Assembly: GCF_001192835.1 (NCBI RefSeq)
Contig: NZ_DF968182.1
Span: forward strand, 2,327,113 to 2,391,112
From: Lentimicrobium saccharophilum
Lineage (GTDB): Bacteria > Bacteroidota > Bacteroidia > Bacteroidales > Lentimicrobiaceae
Length of the DNA stretch: 64,000 nt
Reading direction: 5' to 3'
Below the pieces are notes generated by a model. The model did no database searches. It was given only the letters and a program-made list of their open reading frames with translations, and was not told where the DNA came from. Of this stretch, positions 48,027 through 57,282 are shown piece by piece. The position numbers were made by a program, and so were the translations under genes. How positions within the stretch are numbered: the first letter of the stretch is position 1; the number at the start of each line of letters is the position of its first letter.

Positions 48027-50453
48027 ATGAAATTATTTTTCCGGATTACCTGTTTTCCTGTTTTCCTGATAATGATGCTGGTTTCCCCTGAGCATATGCA
48101 GGCTCAGGCATCTTCACGACAATTCAAAGAGATCAGGATTGTTGAAGATAAGATAGAAATAAAGGTGAATGACGGGATATATCTGATCGCGCCCCTGAAC
48201 GATTGCATTTTTCACACCACCTTTTATCCTGAAGGGAAGACCCTGAAAAACTTTTCATTTGCTTCCAGCCTGAAACCCAAGAAGGTAGAATTTACCCTTA
48301 CCGAAGCCGGAAACAATCTGAGCATTGTATCAAAAGGCATTCAGGTGAAAATTACGAAAACGCCGTTTTCGATCTCCTATCATTACAATGACCGTCTGCT
48401 CATCTCCGAGAGCAAGGGTTATACATCCACCGATTCAACGTATATGATTAGCCTGGGGATCGAAAAAGAAGAGATTCTTTATGGCGGCGGCGCAAGGGTG
48501 CTGGGGATGAACCGTCGCGGCAACCGGCTTATGCTCTACAACAGGGCACATTATGGTTACGAAACGCGGTCGGAGCTTATGAATTACACCCTTCCCCTGT
48601 TTATTTCCTCAAAACAGTATGCCGTGCTCTTCGATAATGCAGGTGCAGGTTTCCTGGATCTCGACAGCAGGCAGACCAATGAAGTAATTTATGAAACCGT
48701 TTCCGGCATGCCGAATTACTATGTGATCGCCGGAGCAGACTGGTATGACCTTATCAAACAGTATACCCTGCTCACCGGTCGTCAGCCATTGCCGCCACGC
48801 TGGGCTTTCGGAAATTTCAGCAGCCGTTTTGGGTATCATTCACAGGCCGAAACCGAAGCCACCGTCAAGAAGTTTTTCAAAGAAGGGATTCCGCTCGATG
48901 CCGTAATCATTGATATTTACTGGTTCGGGAAAGACATTCAGGGCCATATGGGTAATCTTGACTGGTACCGCGACAGTTTCCCCAACCCTGAACGGATGAT
49001 GAAGCAGTTCAGCAAAAAAGGCGTAAAAACCATTCTGGTTACAGAGCCTTTTATACTGACCACTTCCACGCGATGGCAGGAAGCGGTGGACAATAAGGTG
49101 CTCGGCACTGATTCCGAAGGGAATCCCTATACCTACGATTTCTACTTCGGTAATACCGGACTGATTGATATATTTAAACCGGAGGCCAGGGAATGGTTCT
49201 GGAATATTTACAAAAACCTGACACTGCAAGGTGTCGGTGGCTGGTGGGGCGACCTCGGGGAACCGGAGGTACATCCCGCCGGTTTGCAGCATGTGAACGG
49301 ATCGGCCGATGAAGTCCACAATGCCTATGGTCATGAATGGGCCGGATTGATTTTTGAAGGTTACCGCCGCGATTTCCCTGATACCCGTCCTTTCATCCTG
49401 ATGCGCGCCGGTTATGCCGGCTCTCAGCGCTATGGTATGATTCCATGGACCGGTGACGTCAACCGTACCTGGGGGGGCCTGGTTCCCCAGCCTGAAATAT
49501 CGCTGCAAATGGGTATGCAGGGTCTGGCATATATGCATTCCGACCTCGGCGGATTTGCCGGAGGCGACACCATTGACAATGAGCTCTACACGCGCTGGCT
49601 CCAATATGGGGTATTTCAGCCGGTCTACCGGCCCCATGCCCAGGAACATATCCCGGCTGAACCCGTTTTTCAGCAGGAAACCACCAAAGCCAGGGCAAAA
49701 AAGGCCATTGAACTCAGGTATAAGCTCCTGCCATATATCTATAATATGGCTTTCGATAATAACCAGACCGGGAAACCGCTGATGATTCCCCTCTTCTTTA
49801 ATGAACCCGGGAACAACCAGCTTCTTACATACGATTCCGCCTATATGTGGGGTGACGCATTCCTTGTTTCACCGGTTAAAAGTCCGGGAATCAGCCAACA
49901 GCGGGTCTACCTGCCTGCCGGCTCCTCCTGGACCGATTTCTATTCGGGAGAGGTTTATCAGGGGGGAAAATACATTTATGCCGCGCTGAACCCTGAAAAT
50001 ATCCCGGTTTATATAAAAGGAGGATCATTTATACCCATGATGCCGGAAGCTAAGTCAACTGCAAGCTATTCCCTCAACCGGTTCGAATTGCATTATTTTG
50101 CCGATACCACCATAAAAACAAGCCGGTACTGCCTTTATAACGATGACGGCAAGACACCTTACGCCTATGAGAAAGGCAACTGCGAAATCATGGAGTTTAC
50201 CGCCTCAGAGAGTGACCTCTCCCTGAACATCCGCTTCGGCAAAATCAGATCTGAAGGTGCATTTGAGAAATCAACCCACAACATTTTGCTGATCGTTCAC
50301 AACATTACGGAGAAACCGGCCGGTATCAGGATCAATGATTCATACCTGTCTCCCTCGAAATGGGATTGGGATGGAAACACCGGCAAGCTCAGGATAGAAA
50401 CAGGGAATCCCGGAAAATCAATGCTGATTGAAATTATCCGCCGGCTCTACTGA
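48027..50453 (+). CDS. Secreted glycoside hydrolase family 31 alpha-glycosidase
   Basis: An 808-residue GH31 enzyme with a signal peptide (1-~29, ending MQAQA), so periplasmic or outer-membrane. After the N-terminal beta-sandwich (~35-250) comes the (beta/alpha)8 barrel. Asp409 in GWWGDLGEPE is the predicted nucleophile, Asp477 in WTGDVNRTW the acid/base, and the substrate loop PVYRPHAQEH is near 545. The C-terminus carries the beta-domains and a DUF5110-like stretch (~670-750). GH31 includes alpha-glucosidases, alpha-xylosidases and sulfoquinovosidases; alpha-glucosidase is the default guess. No SusC/SusD pair is adjacent, so it is not in a recognisable polysaccharide utilisation locus. Confidence 0.9.
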   Translation: MKLFFRITCFPVFLIMMLVSPEHMQAQASSRQFKEIRIVEDKIEIKVNDGIYLIAPLNDCIFHTTFYPEGKTLKNFSFASSLKPKKVEFTLTEAGNNLSIVSKGIQVKITKTPFSISYHYNDRLLISESKGYTSTDSTYMISLGIEKEEILYGGGARVLGMNRRGNRLMLYNRAHYGYETRSELMNYTLPLFISSKQYAVLFDNAGAGFLDLDSRQTNEVIYETVSGMPNYYVIAGADWYDLIKQYTLLTGRQPLPPRWAFGNFSSRFGYHSQAETEATVKKFFKEGIPLDAVIIDIYWFGKDIQGHMGNLDWYRDSFPNPERMMKQFSKKGVKTILVTEPFILTTSTRWQEAVDNKVLGTDSEGNPYTYDFYFGNTGLIDIFKPEAREWFWNIYKNLTLQGVGGWWGDLGEPEVHPAGLQHVNGSADEVHNAYGHEWAGLIFEGYRRDFPDTRPFILMRAGYAGSQRYGMIPWTGDVNRTWGGLVPQPEISLQMGMQGLAYMHSDLGGFAGGDTIDNELYTRWLQYGVFQPVYRPHAQEHIPAEPVFQQETTKARAKKAIELRYKLLPYIYNMAFDNNQTGKPLMIPLFFNEPGNNQLLTYDSAYMWGDAFLVSPVKSPGISQQRVYLPAGSSWTDFYSGEVYQGGKYIYAALNPENIPVYIKGGSFIPMMPEAKSTASYSLNRFELHYFADTTIKTSRYCLYNDDGKTPYAYEKGNCEIMEFTASESDLSLNIRFGKIRSEGAFEKSTHNILLIVHNITEKPAGIRINDSYLSPSKWDWDGNTGKLRIETGNPGKSMLIEIIRRLY

Positions 50454-50530
50454 GATCACCGGGGTTGCCAGCCGGATGGCATAACCCTTAAGAACAAATA
50501 TTTAACGACCGCATTCTAATTGAATAAGGT

Positions 50531-50562
50531 TTTACTCACAATGAATATTTAACATACCTTTG
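50531..50562 (+). promoter_or_regulatory. Promoter of the coiled-coil lipoprotein gene
   Basis: TTTA (50531-50534, one mismatch to TTTG), a 20-base spacer, TACCTTTG (50555-50562). Transcription would start ~22 bases before the ATG at 50592. Confidence 0.6.
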
Positions 50563-50591
50563 TATAATCAATTTAAAAACCCTTAGCAAAC

Positions 50592-51449
50592 ATGAAAAAG
50601 CTGATTCTGATTGCATTGCTGATGCCCGTGTTGTTTGGCTGCAACAACAGGAAAAAGGAATATGATGCCCTGAGGGTGCGCTACGACAGCCTGCTCTCCA
50701 TAGGATTCACCAAGGATACTGCCATTCTCAGTTACCTCGAATCCTTCAATGCCATTCAGGCCAATCTCGATTCAATCAAGATGGCAGAGATGATTATCAC
50801 GCAAACCGCTACAGCCGAAGGTGAAGTTCAGCCCGATGCAAAAGAGCAGATCAACCGCGACATCAATTTGATTTATGAGATGTTGCAACAGAATAAGAAA
50901 ACCATCGCCGACCTCCGCTCGAAACTGAAAAAATCAAATGCCAGGGTTACCGCCCTTGAGGAAATGATCGACCGCATGACCCGCCAGATTGAGGAAAAAG
51001 ATGTGGAAATCGCCCAACTCAGGGATAAACTGGAGCAGATGAACATACAAATAGAGATTCTGAGCTCCAATGTTGAAAGCCTCACCGCTGAAGGTCAGGC
51101 CAAAGCCCAGGTTATCAGTGAGCAAACCGAGGAACTGAATACGGCATATTATGTGATCGGCACCAAAAAAGAGCTACGCGATCAGAATATTATTACCCTG
51201 GAAGGCGGTTTTGCAGGAATCGGAAGGAATAAAAAGATGAAAGAAGATTTTAACCAGGATTATTTTACCCGTGTGGACATAACACAACTGAAGTCAATCC
51301 CTGTATTGCGTAAAAAAGCCGATATCATCACGACCCACCCTGCTCAGTCGTACAAAATTTATGGCGAGAAAACTGTCGACAGCATTGTGATCACAAATCC
51401 GAAAGCTTTCTGGTCCGCTTCAAAGTACCTGGTAATCGTAATTGACTAA
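50592..51449 (+). CDS. Coiled-coil lipoprotein (Cbp1-like)
   Basis: A 285-residue predicted lipoprotein: the signal sequence ends in the lipobox L-F-G-C with Cys17 as lipid anchor. Residues ~25-185 are a long charged coiled coil (e.g. ALEEMIDRMTRQIEEKDVE), followed by a globular C-terminal domain with ELNTAYYVIGTKKELRDQNII, GFAGIGRNKKMKEDFNQDYF and a final FWSASKYLVIVID. This C-terminal pattern occurs in a Bacteroidota family sometimes annotated as Cbp1-type collagen-binding adhesin; that function is not established here. A rod-like periplasmic or surface spacer is another possibility. It has its own promoter and a terminator hairpin overlapping the end of the convergent gene. Confidence 0.85.
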   Translation: MKKLILIALLMPVLFGCNNRKKEYDALRVRYDSLLSIGFTKDTAILSYLESFNAIQANLDSIKMAEMIITQTATAEGEVQPDAKEQINRDINLIYEMLQQNKKTIADLRSKLKKSNARVTALEEMIDRMTRQIEEKDVEIAQLRDKLEQMNIQIEILSSNVESLTAEGQAKAQVISEQTEELNTAYYVIGTKKELRDQNIITLEGGFAGIGRNKKMKEDFNQDYFTRVDITQLKSIPVLRKKADIITTHPAQSYKIYGEKTVDSIVITNPKAFWSASKYLVIVID

Positions 51450-51474
51450 AGCCTTTGATTTAAAGCAGCTTATT

Positions 51475-52359
51475 TCAGGGCCGGGCAGATTCCCCGGCCC
51501 TTGCTTTTATACTTTTCAGGCTGATCCATGCTCCCGCTACTGAAAGCACGGCTGTCAAGGGAATAAAGTATATTGCCGGCCGGGTGTCCACCCCGGTCAT
51601 CCCCATGCCGATGATCTTGGCAGTGAGTGCTGTCATCATCATGGTAAGGAAAACCAGGTAAACCGGCGCCCAGAGAAATCCGGCGGGCCGGCGTCTTACA
51701 AACAGCAGCCCGGCCACAAAAGAAGCAGGCAATAAAACGGCCAGATCAAAACCCTGAACGATCATGGTGGTATAATGATCAAGTCCGGCCGGATACAGAC
51801 TGCCATCAAGCAGCGGGGGAACGATGACGCCCAGCCACATCAGACCTACCATAACAGCATTGGCGATCAGAAACCAGCCGGCAAATGCGGGTCTTTTGTC
51901 TCCATACCACGCGGCATAGTCGCTCTTCATCAGCCGCTGCATCTGAAGGTAAAATGCAAAGAAACTGCACGTTACCAGTATCACGTAAAGCATAAAGAAC
52001 TGATTGTACATACCCATGGCCAGATAGAAGAAGTATGTTACCATAAAATATCCTGTCAAACCGGTCTGCAGAATGTGTAACCATAAGTCTTTCTTTTTCG
52101 TGGTTAACCAAAGCAATATCAGCAAAAGAGGGACTCCTGTAAAAAGCGTGACAAAATCCTGCGCAATGCCCTGTATTGCAACATCTGCTGACATATGATG
52201 ATACAAGCCGCTACCGGCGATGGTAACCTGCTCACCGCGAATGCTTGTATAATTGTAAGGGCCATTGCCATTATCGATAAAAATTCCTCCGGCCGATACA
52301 ACGATAGCCAGCAGGGCGGTTGCCAGTAATAGAATATTGATGATTTTTGAGGATTTCAT
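51475..52359 (-). CDS. Polytopic membrane protein of unknown function
   Basis: A 294-residue inner-membrane protein with about seven or eight hydrophobic helices (the first, residues ~7-27, with ILLLATALLAIVVSAGGIF), short loops and a basic end (KSIKARAGESARP). I recognise no transporter or enzyme motif. A luminal segment after helix 1 contains GNGPYNYTSIRGEQV and HHMSADVAIQGIAQD. The ATG at 52359 is used; the frame extends eight codons further through a TTG. The flavodoxin gene lies 54 bases upstream on the same strand, so co-transcription is possible. Confidence 0.75.
   Translation of the reverse strand: MKSSKIINILLLATALLAIVVSAGGIFIDNGNGPYNYTSIRGEQVTIAGSGLYHHMSADVAIQGIAQDFVTLFTGVPLLLILLWLTTKKKDLWLHILQTGLTGYFMVTYFFYLAMGMYNQFFMLYVILVTCSFFAFYLQMQRLMKSDYAAWYGDKRPAFAGWFLIANAVMVGLMWLGVIVPPLLDGSLYPAGLDHYTTMIVQGFDLAVLLPASFVAGLLFVRRRPAGFLWAPVYLVFLTMMMTALTAKIIGMGMTGVDTRPAIYFIPLTAVLSVAGAWISLKSIKARAGESARP
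51477..51501 (+). terminator. Hairpin terminator between convergent genes
   Basis: A 9-bp GC-rich stem AGGGCCGGG/CCCGGCCCT with loop CAGATTC, followed by TGCTTTT. It overlaps the last codons of the convergent membrane-protein gene, so it likely serves the lipoprotein transcript. Confidence 0.6.
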
Positions 52360-52413
52360 GTCGCATGCTCTAATTGAAGCCAAACAATTATTCGCTTTAA
52401 TACACAGGAATTT

Positions 52414-52890
52414 TCATGCCGCCATTTCCCTGAGCAATTCCTGCACCTTTTCCCTGTCGATTTTTGAAACAGTACCTTCAACCCCTGAGACCTTTCTGAC
52501 AATCAGCTTCTCAAAAAAATTCATCCGGTCGAAGTTGAATTCACCACCCGTTATTTTGCAACTCTTCGCATGATTTCGCAGCAATTCGGGATAAGCCCGG
52601 TTAAACTGATCCTGAGCCTGCTGTTCATCCATACAGCTCAGAAACAATCCAAGGGGTTTTTCAAGAAGCAGATCCTGGTATTTATTGCAGAACTCTTTCA
52701 CCTTATTCTGAATGTTACCCGCATGTATGGAACCCCCGATGATCACCCGGTCGAAGGTGTCAAGGTCTATGTTCGTATTTGTTTTCAGATTAAGAAGGAC
52801 ACAATTTTCAATGCCCAGCGCCTGTTGAATCATTCCGGCAACCTTCTCGGTTGTTCCGTGGTGAGAACGATAAATGACTGCTGTTTTCAT
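52414..52890 (-). CDS. Flavodoxin-domain protein (HemG-like)
   Basis: A 158-residue FMN-binding flavodoxin-fold protein. The phosphate-binding loop is visible right after the first strand (AVIYRSHHGTTEKVA, S/T-x-x-G-T pattern), followed by RVIIGGSIHAGNIQ and LFLSCM, which correspond to the FMN-binding loops. It resembles the HemG/protoporphyrinogen oxidase-like flavodoxins, with a large C-terminal insert (NRAYPELLRNHAKSC). Involvement in haem synthesis is possible but unsupported by neighbours. The ATG at 52890 is preferred over a TTG two codons upstream. Confidence 0.82.
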   Translation of the reverse strand: MKTAVIYRSHHGTTEKVAGMIQQALGIENCVLLNLKTNTNIDLDTFDRVIIGGSIHAGNIQNKVKEFCNKYQDLLLEKPLGLFLSCMDEQQAQDQFNRAYPELLRNHAKSCKITGGEFNFDRMNFFEKLIVRKVSGVEGTVSKIDREKVQELLREMAA

Positions 52891-53324
52891 GGTCAAAAAA
52901 TTAATTTGAAGATATTTTAAATTCAGATTAAGCCTTCAATTATTAATCACGGGGTCGGGTTGCTGATTAAACCCAAATGCATAAAAACGAGGTAACTCTG
53001 CGATGCCTCTGAAACAGGTACCTCAACTTCCGGCGAAAAGAATCCAGGGTCAGCGCATGACAGATCAAAACCTTGCTGCAAAGTAAAGATGAATCCGGGG
53101 TTTGTAAAAAGTAAAACCACTGAACAGTAAAGAATAATAAGTGAAAAGGAAAAAACAGGGGTTAAACCGGTCCCATGCACTTTAATGCAGGAGTTCAGCC
53201 TGCCGCATTGATAATTTTACTTCAGGCAGTAGAGCTGGAAAACTTTTCCGGTAAAAACCCGCAATCCTTTCTGATCCTTGTCTTTTGAATTTTTGCCAAA
53301 AACAGCAGGCTTTAAATCCGGAAA
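52891..53324. other. Gene-free region downstream of the 53.3-kb hypothetical gene
   Basis: 434 bases without a supportable gene. A GTG-started frame of 77 codons on the minus strand (53180-52947) has a hydrophobic N-terminus but no ribosome binding site or family resemblance and is not called. No terminator hairpin with a T-run is evident. The region may be decayed coding sequence, but I cannot show that. Confidence 0.5.
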
Positions 53325-54032
53325 TTACTTCATGACAGTCAGATAGCGGTCACGGATGGCTTTCAGCTTATCCAGGGTCAGGTTCTCGCGGTACACCCTG
53401 ACCATCTCCTTGATGCCCTTATCTTCATAGAACCAGGCATAAGCTGCATCAAAATAGAGAATGCCGGTATCATACTTTGCTTCTTTCGTCACTTCGCGGA
53501 ACTCTTCGAACTCCAATACCCTTGGGATGGTGAAATAGGCATGATGCGGCTGAGCCCTGTCAATATAAAGTCCATCACCGGCAGGCTCCAGGTAGAAAAA
53601 TTTTCTCAGCTTAATAATTCCTTTATCATTGCTGATTTTTCTCATTTTCTTCCTGTAATTAAACCCATGTTCAGCATAAAGCACCTGCAGTTCACGAATA
53701 TCATCAAACTGCTTCAGATCGCGTATCCGGATTACCTCACAGGTATGATCAAACAGGGTTACACTGCCTGCAGCCGCATCAAAAGGTTTCTTAATTATCT
53801 GATGGATGGCCAATGTAGCGCGGACAATTTTCTCAAGCGGGTAATATCCGTCCAGTACCAGAAACAGATATATAGGTTTCATAGCGCCCCGCACGTCGTT
53901 GTAATATCCTGAAAACGGGGCAATGGCCTCCAGCATACAGGCATGGGGCATCATGCTTTTATCATCCAGGCAGGTAAGTGATTCTTCCTTTACCAGACCG
54001 CCAAAACGTTCAATGACTGATGGCTTTTCCAT
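53325..54032 (-). CDS. Hypothetical cytoplasmic protein
   Basis: A 235-residue soluble protein I do not recognise. It has no signal peptide or membrane segment and is rich in charged and aromatic residues, with notable segments HACMLEAIAPFSGYYND near 30, KPIYLFLVLDGYYPLEKI near 55, and ILYFDAAYAWFYEDKGI near 195. Three cysteines are scattered. The even charge distribution and aromatic content suggest a folded globular protein. It lies between the flavodoxin gene and the LytTR genes on the same strand as both neighbours, but gaps of >100 bases argue against an operon. Confidence 0.75.
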   Translation of the reverse strand: MEKPSVIERFGGLVKEESLTCLDDKSMMPHACMLEAIAPFSGYYNDVRGAMKPIYLFLVLDGYYPLEKIVRATLAIHQIIKKPFDAAAGSVTLFDHTCEVIRIRDLKQFDDIRELQVLYAEHGFNYRKKMRKISNDKGIIKLRKFFYLEPAGDGLYIDRAQPHHAYFTIPRVLEFEEFREVTKEAKYDTGILYFDAAYAWFYEDKGIKEMVRVYRENLTLDKLKAIRDRYLTVMK

Positions 54033-54145
54033 ATCGGCATATATTTATAATTCCATGCTAAATATACGATCAAACAAGGCGATTTACAAGAAACCATCAA
54101 TGAAATTTAATAAAAACGCAACGGATCATCCGATTTCCGGAGAGT

Positions 54146-54997
54146 TCAACTTTTGTTTCGGGTAAGGGCGCCTATGACCAACGTGGCATAAGTAGGCGAA
54201 ACAGGAAGGGACAGATTGGCAATGCCTTCCATTTCTATGCGGAGGCCCTCCTTTTCACGACGGATCAGGCTCACCTTTTCACTGTTGACCATATAGGAGC
54301 GATGGCAGCGAACCAGGGCGGAATCTTGCAATTCCCCGTCCAGCCTTTTAAGATTACTGCGGAGCAGATGCCGGCTGAGTTTGCCGTTGTCGAGATAGTG
54401 AATATAAACGTAATTATCAGCCGCCTCAAGGTATAAAAGATTTTCCGCCTTCAGCGAAAAGCGAAGCCCGCCTCTTTCATCACAAAAGTGAACCATCCCC
54501 TTTACCGGCCCGTCAGGAGCCCCTTCTTTCCTGATCTTTTCAAGCCTGATCTTTTTATCCTCCCACGAAAAGTACAGCCAGAGCACACTGTATGGAAGCA
54601 GCAACACAAGGGCGGTATTCTGAACCGACAAAGCCAGCAGGTCAGGGAAAAACCTGGGGTCATGCAAAATCAGCTTCTGATAAAGTGTATAAAACAATCC
54701 CATGAAAAATACCTCGGCAAGCACCCATACCAGGTATTGCCAGAGTCTGAGCAGCTTCGTCCTGCGTGTATGGTACATAATGATGCGGCTGATTACCACC
54801 ACCAGTACCCCGGTCAGCGTAATTACACTGGAATACAGTAATAGCTGCCAGCGTGTGGTGTGAAACCATACATCAACTCCAAAAGGCGCGTAAACATTGA
54901 TGAAAATAAGTGCAAAGAAGGCCGTAAAGAGAATCAGTCTGACAATATTGCTTTTCAGCATAAGGTAAGCCGGAATCTCTTTCTGCAAGTCGGGCAT
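54146..54997 (-). CDS. Membrane-anchored LytTR DNA-binding regulator
   Basis: A 283-residue transcription regulator without a receiver domain. The N-terminal half (~20-150) has four hydrophobic helices. The C-terminal ~105 residues are a LytTR DNA-binding domain (LKAENLLYLEAADNYVYIHYLDN, then ALVRCHRSYMVNSEKVSLI). It would bind DNA from the membrane, and its input is presumably sensed by the transmembrane part. The ATG at 54997 is chosen, with TATCTTTG at 55024-55017 as its -7 element ~20 bases upstream. It is divergent from the LytS/LytR-like pair, which suggests shared or mutual control. Confidence 0.85.
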   Translation of the reverse strand: MPDLQKEIPAYLMLKSNIVRLILFTAFFALIFINVYAPFGVDVWFHTTRWQLLLYSSVITLTGVLVVVISRIIMYHTRRTKLLRLWQYLVWVLAEVFFMGLFYTLYQKLILHDPRFFPDLLALSVQNTALVLLLPYSVLWLYFSWEDKKIRLEKIRKEGAPDGPVKGMVHFCDERGGLRFSLKAENLLYLEAADNYVYIHYLDNGKLSRHLLRSNLKRLDGELQDSALVRCHRSYMVNSEKVSLIRREKEGLRIEMEGIANLSLPVSPTYATLVIGALTRNKS

Positions 54998-55016
54998 AAA
55001 TAACGGATCTTTATTG

Positions 55017-55024
55017 CAAAGATA
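55017..55024 (-). promoter_or_regulatory. -7 element of the membrane LytTR gene
   Basis: TATCTTTG on the minus strand, 20 bases before the ATG at 54997. There is no TTTG at the proper distance. Confidence 0.45.
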
Positions 55025-55268
55025 CAATTACATTATTGATATTATACTGCCCGCCCCTGCCGGTATATTGCAACGAGGACAATGCATTAAATATCAATTG
55101 ACTTAATTCACCCCTCTCCCCGAACAGAAAACATATATTTAAGCGTTATTCACCGGATCCGTTTGACCTGACTGACACTTCACAGAATCCGCTATTTATT
55201 TTACCGTCTGTTCTTCCGGTTTCATCGATTTGATCATTTCACAACAACCTGAATTCCCTTATTTTGCG

Positions 55269-55276
55269 TATATTTG
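55269..55276 (+). promoter_or_regulatory. -7 element of the LytS/LytR-type operon
   Basis: TATATTTG, 32 bases before the kinase ATG at 55308, in the context ATTTTGCGTATATTTGAG, which resembles the propeller-kinase promoter at 57307. No clear -33. Confidence 0.5.
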
Positions 55277-55307
55277 AGTATGTAAATCACAGCAACCTAA
55301 AAAAGCG

Positions 55308-56336
55308 ATGAAGAGAAAACATGTGCTGCTGATCCATCTGTTTTACTGGTTCTACATCATCAATCAGGCCTTATTCCCCATGTACATCGGGAAAGTGGAC
55401 AAATCTTTCCTGGAGAATCATCAATACCTGTTTGAGGTTTGTCTGGCTACGCTGATGAATGTGATTACGTTTTATACAATCTACTTTACATTTCCGGGGT
55501 TGATGAACTTTAAAAACCGGATTGCTGCCGTGTTTTCAGGATTAGTGATTATCGCCATTCTGACGTCATTCAGAACGCCACTGGAATTCATTTCCTGGAA
55601 ATGGTTCGGCAGTATGCCTCCGGAAGAGCTGGTTTTCGAATGGGCTTATTTCTGGAATAACCTCCGGTTGGTGATTATTACCGGAATTTATGCCGTGCTG
55701 ATATGGTTTATGATCCGCTCATTTGAAACGCAGAAACTCAGGGATGAACTTGTCAAACAACAACAGGCGGGAGAACTGGCCCTGCTCAGGTCGCAGATTA
55801 ATCCGCATTTTCTCTTCAATACGCTAAACAACATTTATTCACTGGTCTACAAAAAGTCGGATGAAGCGCCGCCTGCCGTTATGAAACTGTCATCAATCAT
55901 GCGGTATATGCTCTATGACGCAACCGGTGACCGTGTTCCGCTTGACAAAGAAATTGAATACCTCAGGAGTTTCATTGAATTGCAGAAACTGAGGATCAGG
56001 AACCCGGAGTCCGTTTCATTTACGATTGAAGGCAATACCGACGGCAGAACCATTGCACCCATGCTGCTGATCTCATTCGTTGAAAATGCCTTTAAACATG
56101 GCAGCAAAACCCATCAGCCCTTTGTCGTGATCAGGTTAGCGGTCAAAAACGACCGCATTACCTATGAGGTGGTCAATCATCTGCGGAAAACATCTCTGGC
56201 ACGGAATGAAAGTGAAAGCGGCATCGGGTTGAGCCTGATCAAAAAAAGGCTGGCACTTCTTTATCCGGATAAGCATCATCTGAAGATTACCGAAGAAGCA
56301 GACACCTTCAGCATCAAACTTGAAATCATGAATTAA
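55308..56336 (+). CDS. LytS-type sensor histidine kinase
   Basis: A 342-residue membrane histidine kinase of the His_kinase (PF06580) family. Four hydrophobic segments lie in residues ~8-140. The phospho-acceptor is His167 in RSQINPHFLFNTLNNI. The ATP-binding end contains a LLISFVENAFKHG N-box and SGIGLSLIKKRLALLY. It has no periplasmic sensor domain, so it probably senses within or at the membrane. The response regulator gene starts 1 base after its stop, a classic two-gene system. Confidence 0.92.
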   Translation: MKRKHVLLIHLFYWFYIINQALFPMYIGKVDKSFLENHQYLFEVCLATLMNVITFYTIYFTFPGLMNFKNRIAAVFSGLVIIAILTSFRTPLEFISWKWFGSMPPEELVFEWAYFWNNLRLVIITGIYAVLIWFMIRSFETQKLRDELVKQQQAGELALLRSQINPHFLFNTLNNIYSLVYKKSDEAPPAVMKLSSIMRYMLYDATGDRVPLDKEIEYLRSFIELQKLRIRNPESVSFTIEGNTDGRTIAPMLLISFVENAFKHGSKTHQPFVVIRLAVKNDRITYEVVNHLRKTSLARNESESGIGLSLIKKRLALLYPDKHHLKITEEADTFSIKLEIMN

Positions 56337-56337
56337 T

Positions 56338-57072
56338 ATGAAAATCAGCTGCATAGCCGTAGATGACGAGCCCCTGGCCCTCGATATTTTAAGGGAATAC
56401 TGTGCCAAGGTACCCTTCCTTAATCTGCAATGTACTTTTGACAATGCGCTGGAAACGCTTGAATACCTCCGCAACAACAGCGTGGACCTTTTACTGCTGG
56501 ATATACAGATGGAAGACCTCACCGGCATTCAACTTCTCAATGCCCTGAAGACAAAGCCCTATGTGATCCTTACCACGGCTTATGACAATTATGCCCTGCA
56601 AGGCTTCGAGCTCGACGTGGCGGACTACCTGCTGAAACCCATCTCATTTGAACGGTTTGTCAGGGGAATCGACAAAGTATATGAACGGATGCTCAAAGAA
56701 AAAACCGCCCCGGCCATAAAACCTGAAAACCACGTTCCGGCCGCGGGCGAGGCACAGGACTATTTTTTTGTTAAAACCGAAACCCGCATTGAAAAGATTA
56801 CCACTTCCGAAGTACTTTACGTGGAAGGTATGGGCGACTACTGGCGCATCGTTACCACAAACAGGAGGATAATGACCCTGATGAACGCCCGCGGTATTGA
56901 AGAAAACCTGCACGAACCCAGGTTCTGCCGGGTGCACAAGTCCTGGTTTGTGGCCATCGACAAAATCGACTTTGTGGAGCGGAAACACATCAAAATCAGA
57001 GACCAGCGCATACCTGTCAGTGACACATACCTGAAAAATTTCTTCGACATCATAGAAAAAAGAAAAAAATAG
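56338..57072 (+). CDS. LytTR-family response regulator
   Basis: A 244-residue response regulator paired with the preceding kinase. The receiver domain (~3-115) has the acidic pocket Asp9/Asp10 in CIAVDDEP, the phospho-acceptor Asp55 in LLLLDIQMED, and Lys in LLKPISFERF. The LytTR DNA-binding domain (~140-244) contains ITTSEVLYVEGMGDYWRI and RFCRVHKSWFVAIDKI. Target genes are unknown. Confidence 0.93.
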   Translation: MKISCIAVDDEPLALDILREYCAKVPFLNLQCTFDNALETLEYLRNNSVDLLLLDIQMEDLTGIQLLNALKTKPYVILTTAYDNYALQGFELDVADYLLKPISFERFVRGIDKVYERMLKEKTAPAIKPENHVPAAGEAQDYFFVKTETRIEKITTSEVLYVEGMGDYWRIVTTNRRIMTLMNARGIEENLHEPRFCRVHKSWFVAIDKIDFVERKHIKIRDQRIPVSDTYLKNFFDIIEKRKK

Positions 57073-57282
57073 CATTTACTTCCGGGTGAGCTATTGCTAA
57101 CACCAGCCCCTGCCCCAGGCCACTCTGACATGGTATTCTTTGCGGATCCGGCTTAAGAACTGCCTTGATAATGATTAATTAAAATATCCTGAATCCGATT
57201 ATAAAAATCAGCTTAATAATCAGTCCTGTCGATGGTTCAGTAAATGCACGGGGTGATTACTCATTATCTTTTATCAGTTCAG
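57073..57282. other. Intergenic region before the propeller kinase
   Basis: Roughly 210 bases of AT-rich sequence with no gene and no clear terminator for the upstream regulator. The promoter at 57283-57314 follows. Together the gap from 57073 to the kinase start is ~340 bases. Confidence 0.5.

Larger units (their letters stand above)
54998..55307. other. Divergent regulatory region between LytTR genes
   Basis: 310 bases between the membrane LytTR gene and the LytS-like kinase gene. It contains the two -7 elements listed separately. I looked for the spaced ~10-bp direct repeats typical of LytTR sites and found no convincing pair, only short AT-rich palindromes such as TGATCA near 55232. Confidence 0.5.

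Noticed and set aside
52947-53180. 77-codon GTG-started frame on the minus strand
   Set aside because: No ribosome binding site, odd composition, no family resemblance; its hydrophobic N-terminus alone is not enough.
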